Origin: Tenebrio molitor
Lineage: Eukaryota > Arthropoda > Insecta > Coleoptera > Tenebrionidae
Direction: 5' to 3'
Assembly: GCF_963966145.1 (NCBI RefSeq)
Contig: NC_091047.1
Location: 22,754,001 to 22,818,000 of the forward strand
DNA length: 64,000 bases
The translations under genes were made by a program, and so were the position numbers. This document shows positions 59,158 through 64,000 of this stretch, piece by piece. Below the pieces are notes generated by a model. The model was not told the origin of the DNA, made no database searches, and worked only from the letters and a program-made list of their open reading frames with translations. Every line of letters starts with the position of its first letter. Within the stretch, counting starts at the first letter, position 1.

Positions 59158-59263
59158 CTTTTGTTAATGGGCTATTAATAATCTCAACTATTAAAGCCAC
59201 TCACTCGCTACACTCGTTCGTGCTTTAAACAGTTTCGATTATTAATCGCCTTCATTAACAAAC
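59158..59263. repeat. Composite palindrome (member o)
   Basis: Three nested pairs: TTTTGTTAATG with CATTAACAAA, ATTAATAAT with ATTATTAAT, and TTAAAGC with GCTTTAA. Tip CACTCACTCGCTACACTCGT ending TCGTG. Each arm pair is separated by unpaired bases, as in the other members. Confidence 0.75.
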
Positions 59264-59509
59264 TAGTTTATTAAATAACTATTAATCGTTTCTCTGCCGT
59301 CTCTTAAACTCAGTTTTTTCGAGACTCTTTTTTAACTTTAATTTTGCCTTAAGAAATTACTTTCTTTGAGCAACCAAAATATGTGGGAAATTTAAAAACC
59401 AATAAATTTTTTTCGGAAAAGTACTTTAAGAAAAAAATATAATTTCTCATAGAAATTTATCGTAACAAAACTGTTTTTCTTTAAATAAATTTAAAATGAT
59501 CAAAATTCA

Positions 59510-60370
59510 AACTTTATTTTCGTAGATGTCACGAAGAACCCACTTCTTATTAGTCGAAACATAGTACATAATTTTTTATCTGGGCCAACATCTTCTTCAT
59601 TGACAAGTTGCAACTGTTTAAAAAAATATGATCAAAAGCGGCTGTGATTGAAAACGTAGGGTTTGATCTAAATCATTTAACCGTGAATGTCATTGTTATG
59701 ATAATTGTCATCAACGAAAAACAAAAATGGTTTTGATTTGAGAACAGTTCCTAGATGCATGAGTCCTAATTATCAACATTTCACCGAGTTATCCTTCCAA
59801 AAGCATTGTAAGTTAAATTATGTAAATTTTTTGTTTTATACAGATGCTTTTCATCATAAATTTTTTTAAACGGAATCCTCTATATGTGCTTGATGAAGAT
59901 TTTCATTGAAATTGATAATGATTTGGACAGATTTTAGAGATTCATAACATTTAGTGATACACAAGGGAGAACAGTGAAAGATTTGATTTATAGTAAACTT
60001 TGTGAATTTGTTTGTTCAGACGAACCACGAGACGAAGATTAGCGATTCTTAAGCCTGATATTTTCTTCAATCATACAGAAAAATTTATATTTTAAAGATC
60101 TACTATTTAATTTGGTGTAGTGGTAAATTTAAGACCTCGGCGATCTCTAGTCCTTACAAAACTACGTCTGTCGTTTGATGAATAGAATTGGTCGGTTGTC
60201 ATTTCCTCAAGTTGTTTGAGCTCGAAAATTCTCAATTAGCGTCACGTAGGGGAAATGAATAAGGATCAAAGTTGTAGTTGTGGACATTAAAACGTAAGCA
60301 AATGTGTCAACTCGCGTTATCAAAACTCGACATCATATTCCTTTCGATTTATCTTTCATCTTGACAAACT
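59510..60370 (+). repeat. Duplicated 5' flank of the intact GH1 gene
   Basis: 59510-59765 aligns with 31390-31710, 60061-60272 with 50041-50260 and (less fully) 31730-32060, and 60270-60370 with 40998-41140 and 50290-50427. It probably includes distal regulatory DNA copied with the gene. Confidence 0.75.
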
Positions 60371-60373
60371 CGG

Positions 60374-60398
60374 CTGATAAGTGAAAAGGGTTTATAAA
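60374..60398 (+). promoter_or_regulatory. GATA-type site and TATA box of the intact GH1 gene
   Basis: CTGATAAG (60374-60381) and a TATA box TTTATAAA (60391-60398) lie 47-71 bp upstream of the ATG. Transcription would start near 60420, giving a 5' leader of about 25 nt. In insects, GATA factors drive many midgut digestive genes, so gut expression is a reasonable inference. The same GATA site is kept in copy A and deleted in the stub. Confidence 0.6.
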
Positions 60399-60444
60399 CG
60401 GTTAAAATTTTGCTACGGTTTAAGTATTTCAAAACATCGCCAAG

Positions 60445-62142
60445 ATGAAGTTCAGAGCACTACTTCTACTGTCGCTTCATATTTTATCGAGGTAATTTGC
60501 ACACTATTTTTAGAGAACACTCTCAATTCCAAAATTTTCAGAACCACTGGTGAACCGATCAATAAAAAATTTCCAGAAAATTTTATTTTTGGGACCGCAA
60601 CAGCCGCTTATCAAGTAGAAGGTGGATGGCAAGATGACGGCAAAGGCGAGAACATATGGGATTATTTTACACACACTTATCCAGACAGAATCGCCAACGG
60701 AGAAAATGGAGATGTAGCGTGCGATTCATACCACAAATATCTAGAAGATGTTGATTTGCTCAAAAATCTAGGAGCAAATTTCTACCGATTCTCTTTCTCC
60801 TGGTCTAGAATCCTTCCTACAGGAAAAGCCGATCAAGTCAACCAAGCAGGCGTAGATTACTACAAAAACCTAATCAGTGCCTTGAAATCAAACGGAATCG
60901 AACCATTTGTCACGTTGTACCATTGGGACCTTCCAAAGCCACTCGAAGATATCGGTGGATGGCTAAACGAAACGTTAGTCGACTATTTCGCAGATTATGC
61001 CAGACTATCCTTTACATTGTTTGGAGATGATGTTAAAAACTGGATGACATTTAACGAGGCTGATCAATTCTGTCAGGTGGGCTATGGATACGGTGCTTTC
61101 CCTCCGGGGATACGTCAGGATGGTATCGATGACTATTTGTGCGGGCACACTGTTCTCAAGGCCCATGCCAAAGCGTACCACATTTACGACGAAGAATTTA
61201 GAGCGACACAAAACGGTAGGGTTTCTATGGTTGTGGATACTGAGTGGTACGAACCTGCCAGTGACAGCGACCAAGACAAAGAGGCCGCCGATAGAAAACT
61301 TCAGTTCATCGTGAGTTGTTCACTAAATTTAACTTATTGGAAATATAATTTTTTTTTCAGTTTGGTTGGTTCGCTAACGCAATCTATCACCCTGATGGCA
61401 ACTACCCTCAAGTCATGATCGACCGTATTGCTGACAGAAGCCAGAAAGAGGGTTTCTCAAAGTCTCGTCTGCCTGAATTTACGCCAGAGGAAGTGGATTA
61501 CATTAAAGGAACTTTTGATTTCTTCTCCCTCAACACCTACTCAACAAATTTGGCGGAATGGAGCGACGATTATGCAATTGGTAATCCGGGTTGGGATGCT
61601 GACACTAGCGTGACCACATATCAAGATGGATCGTGGAACAGCTCGGCTTCTAGTTGGCTTAAGGTTGTTCCGTGGGGAATGAGAAAACTTCTGAACTGGA
61701 TTAACGAAAATTACGACCATCCTGAAATTGTCATCACGGAGAACGGTTTTTCGGATCATGGAGAACTTGACGATCAAGGCAGAATAAATTACTATACAGT
61801 ATGCATAGAAATATTTTTGGCATAGCAAATAATAAAATGTTAAAATTACAGGAATATTTGAGCGCCATCCTTCAAGCTATTCTCGAAGATGGAGTCAACG
61901 TTACAGGATATACGGCATGGAGTTTGTTGGATAATTTTCAATGGTTGAATGGCTACACGTAAGTATTATGTAATAAAGTCGATTTGTGATTAATACGTTT
62001 GCACGATCTTTTCAGGGAGAAATTTGGCATTTACCAAGTTAATTTCGATGATCCAGATAGACCAAGAACTCCCAAGGCATCAACAGAGTTTCTCAAGAAA
62101 GTAATTGCTACCAAATGCTTAGTAGATGTGTGCGAAGACTAA
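60445..62142 (+). CDS. GH1 beta-glucosidase / myrosinase-like enzyme, secreted, 495 aa
   Basis: Five exons: 60445-60491, 60542-61310, 61361-61798, 61852-61958, 62016-62142. All introns are 50-57 bp with GT/AG borders, and the 1488-nt CDS is unbroken. Length and motifs are those of full insect GH1 enzymes, which hydrolyse beta-glucosides (or glucosinolates) with retention. Residues 1-15 form a signal peptide (MKFRALLLLSLHILS). Seen: FIFGTATAAYQVEGGW (Gln40), YHWDLPKPL (His143), TFNEAD (acid/base Glu188; Ala replaces the usual Pro after it), NTYS, VITENGFSDHG (nucleophile Glu399), then NFQWLNGYTEKFGIY. Gln448 replaces the Glu of the usual NFEW motif, which contacts the sugar hydroxyls; copy A still has Glu. 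Sequons NSS and NVT suggest glycosylation. ATG chosen because it starts the signal peptide and is conserved in copy A. Substrate cannot be read from the sequence: digestive cellobiase-like, plant-glucoside hydrolase or myrosinase-like activities are all possible. Confidence 0.95.
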
Positions 62143-62184
62143 CTAACATTAATACAATAATTATCATGTTACAATTAAACGACC

Positions 62185-62190
62185 AATAAA
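62185..62190 (+). terminator. Polyadenylation signal of the intact GH1 gene
   Basis: AATAAA lies 43 bp behind the stop codon. The aligned position in copy A (GGGCTGACAAAATAG, about 42953-42967) has lost it. Confidence 0.6.
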
Positions 62191-62494
62191 CAAAATAGAT
62201 ATTATTCCACTGATCCATAATATGTCAGTAATACCTTAGATACGGTAACCATTATGATAGTCATAACTCCCTTGGGAATTATACTAGGGAATTATAAATT
62301 CGTAATTCCCTTCAATGTAATATCAGAAGAATTCAACAAAAATACAGCGACAATTCTTGAATTTACCACTAAAATTGTTTTCCGCATTGTTAAAATTGAA
62401 CAATTTTTCCGTTAAATTGCTGTTAGTACTCACGATTGTGCTTAAACATGATTTTGATGTCGCACTTTTTTTGGATTTAATTTTATTAGTATGG

Positions 62495-62932
62495 AATAAT
62501 AGTATATTATGACAGAAGTTTATAAGGAAACCTTTAAAGCGAGCACGACGCGTCGCGGAGTGCTTTCAGCACGTAGTAGAGACAATTTTACTGTTTGCAA
62601 TGGTCTCGAAGTCCTATTAAAATTTGGTGCAATTTAATTTTTTTTTGTCTATATTTTTTTTTGTTGCAAGATAAAAGATTAAACTATGTCTCTCTAGTGT
62701 TGAAATTTGCATTTTTGGTTTATGTCCATCACAAATTTTAGGTCAAATATACAGAAAAATGTACAACTTCAAGACGTAAAACAACTTTCAAAATAATTTT
62801 TTTTTTAAACAACACTAGAGAGACAAAGATTTAAGTTTTATCTTTCTGAATATATCATATTTTGATTGCAATAATTAATACAAATGGCTATTTTAATGGG
62901 ACTTCGAACGCATGTTTTACTGCACCAATGCC
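62495..62932. repeat. Composite palindrome (member p) plus long fold-back
   Basis: It starts AATAGTATATTATGACAGAA and GTTTATAAGGAAACC like the R1 end, followed by GAGCACGACGCGTCGCGGAG (tip, reverse form). A second, longer inverted pair follows: TCGAAGTCCTATTAAAAT with ATTTTAATGGGACTTCGA, and TCTCTCTAGTGTTG with CAACACTAGAGAGA. It may be one element with two palindromic parts. Confidence 0.65.
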
Positions 62933-63361
62933 ACAGTAGGGATTGGTCTTAAAGTGTCAAAACTATATGTAAATAATATGTATACATAACGCATACGTAT
63001 TTCCCGATTTTCATTGTACCGTATTTTCATGTTGAAAACTACAATTTTTACTAGAACTTTTAACTTAACAACTACTTTTTATACTACAATTTCAATATAA
63101 CATATTCCCTTTGGAATAAATATCGTGAAAAACTGTTTTTTTTTCCATAAATAGCAAAATAATTCTTTATTTTATTTTAGTCAATAATCGTCTTTATACG
63201 CCCCCAAATGACAGCTACCTCTAATCGTACATATTATCACAAAGTACACGATCACTGACTACCAATATTTAATCCTGCATAATGGAGAATTTAGAAGCTT
63301 TGGAAATCGAAAAAAATATTTTAAATCCACTACGGTAACATTGCAAGGTAATGTACGAATA
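62933..63361. other. Gene-free AT-rich region
   Basis: Nothing recognised. Confidence 0.3.
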
Positions 63362-63363
63362 TA

Positions 63364-63858
63364 CAGGGTTATTCACGAGAGGGGTACTTCTGAATTTTTA
63401 TTTTGGCGCAACCAACAATACCAATGGCAGTAACTACTAAATCAAATGTGTTATTTCTTTTAAATTAGAAATCAAAGTAAGTTGGATAGATTTGTGAGAA
63501 ATGTCAGATTGGCAGATAACCTGTATTTAATCAAAATTCAACAAATAAATTAACAAATTAAGTTAATGTAAAAGGTGTTCGAAGTGTCTACCATCAGCTT
63601 CTAAACATCCGCAGCGGCGACAGAAGTCTTTCCACACTCGCCATAAATGAGGAGCATGTGTCTTTTCGTCGTTATTGTAAAACACATTTTTCGAATTGAC
63701 AAAAATTTTTTGCTTTAACGTCAAAGAGACAGAGGTAAGAGCCATCGTGGATTCAGTTATAATTATTTTCAAAATTTGAAATCAAGATATTGTTGCAATG
63801 TGTATAATGGGTTGCGGTAAAAAGAAATTCAGAAATACCCCTCTCGTGAATAACCCTG
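63364..63858. mobile_element. MITE, 495 bp, deletion derivative of a Tc1/mariner element
   Basis: Inverted ends of about 35 bp: CAGGGTTATTCACGAGAGGG, then GTA-TTCTGAATTT, mirrored to 63858. TA at 63362-63363 and 63859-63860. Inside, a minus-strand frame (63563-63772) ends with RRCGCLEADGRHFEHLLH, the usual C-terminal ending of a mariner-type transposase (DG-x-HFEHLL). It therefore arose by internal deletion of an autonomous element and keeps the last codons. Confidence 0.85.
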
Positions 63859-64000
63859 TATCTTTGTTTACATTGTATTACTGTTAATAATAATAATAAA
63901 AATAATTAATTTTTTTGTCGGAAACATTTTTTCCATATTTTTTTCATGTACATTTAAGTATCCTTGATAAGGTAGTAAGTAGTTTGTACGCCAATTTTGG

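Overview
The window is insect nuclear DNA and most likely beetle. It is AT-rich and gene-poor, its spliceosomal introns are about 50 bp (GT...AG), its one clear host gene is a glycoside hydrolase family 1 (GH1) secreted beta-glucosidase/myrosinase-like enzyme, and it is crowded with arthropod-type transposons. There is no operon structure, rRNA, CRISPR or bacterial feature. The beetle assignment is inference from GH1 type and intron size; the insect assignment is firm.

Layout. 1-31 kb: no host gene I can defend. It holds LINE fragments (2.2-2.9 kb and 10.7-11.7 kb), a dead mariner (12.9-13.6 kb), many TA-flanked MITEs (one nested in another at 18.0-18.4 kb), and a decayed repeat gene split by a MITE (27.1-27.9 kb). 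31-41 kb: a copy of GH1-type 5' flank without a gene, an internally deleted Tc1/mariner transposase, a tyrosine-recombinase fragment, an RT fragment and a 1.2-kb inverted repeat. 41-63 kb: the GH1 cluster. It has a five-exon copy killed by two frameshifts (41.2-42.9 kb), a stub in which promoter DNA is fused to mid-exon 2 (50.4-50.6 kb), and one intact five-exon gene (60.4-62.1 kb, 495 aa). An LTR-type insertion, a dimeric tRNA-derived SINE, MITEs and an intron-containing transposase-derived gene (57.2-58.5 kb, minus) lie between the copies.

The GH1 loci descend from duplication of one unit. Shared 5' flanks occur near 31.4-32.1, 41.0, 50.1-50.4 and 59.5-60.4 kb. The two five-exon copies share a GATA-type site just upstream of the TATA position, which would fit midgut expression of a digestive or glucoside-processing enzyme. 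The intact copy has a Glu-to-Gln change in the NFEW glycone-binding motif.

The most unusual signal is a set of at least fifteen short composite palindromes across the window. They share end motifs (close to AATAGTATATTATG, often with GTAGAA outside) and a GC-rich tip (close to CTCGGGCTACGCCCTCG), but the paired arms between differ from locus to locus while staying complementary. I do not recognise this as a named element family.
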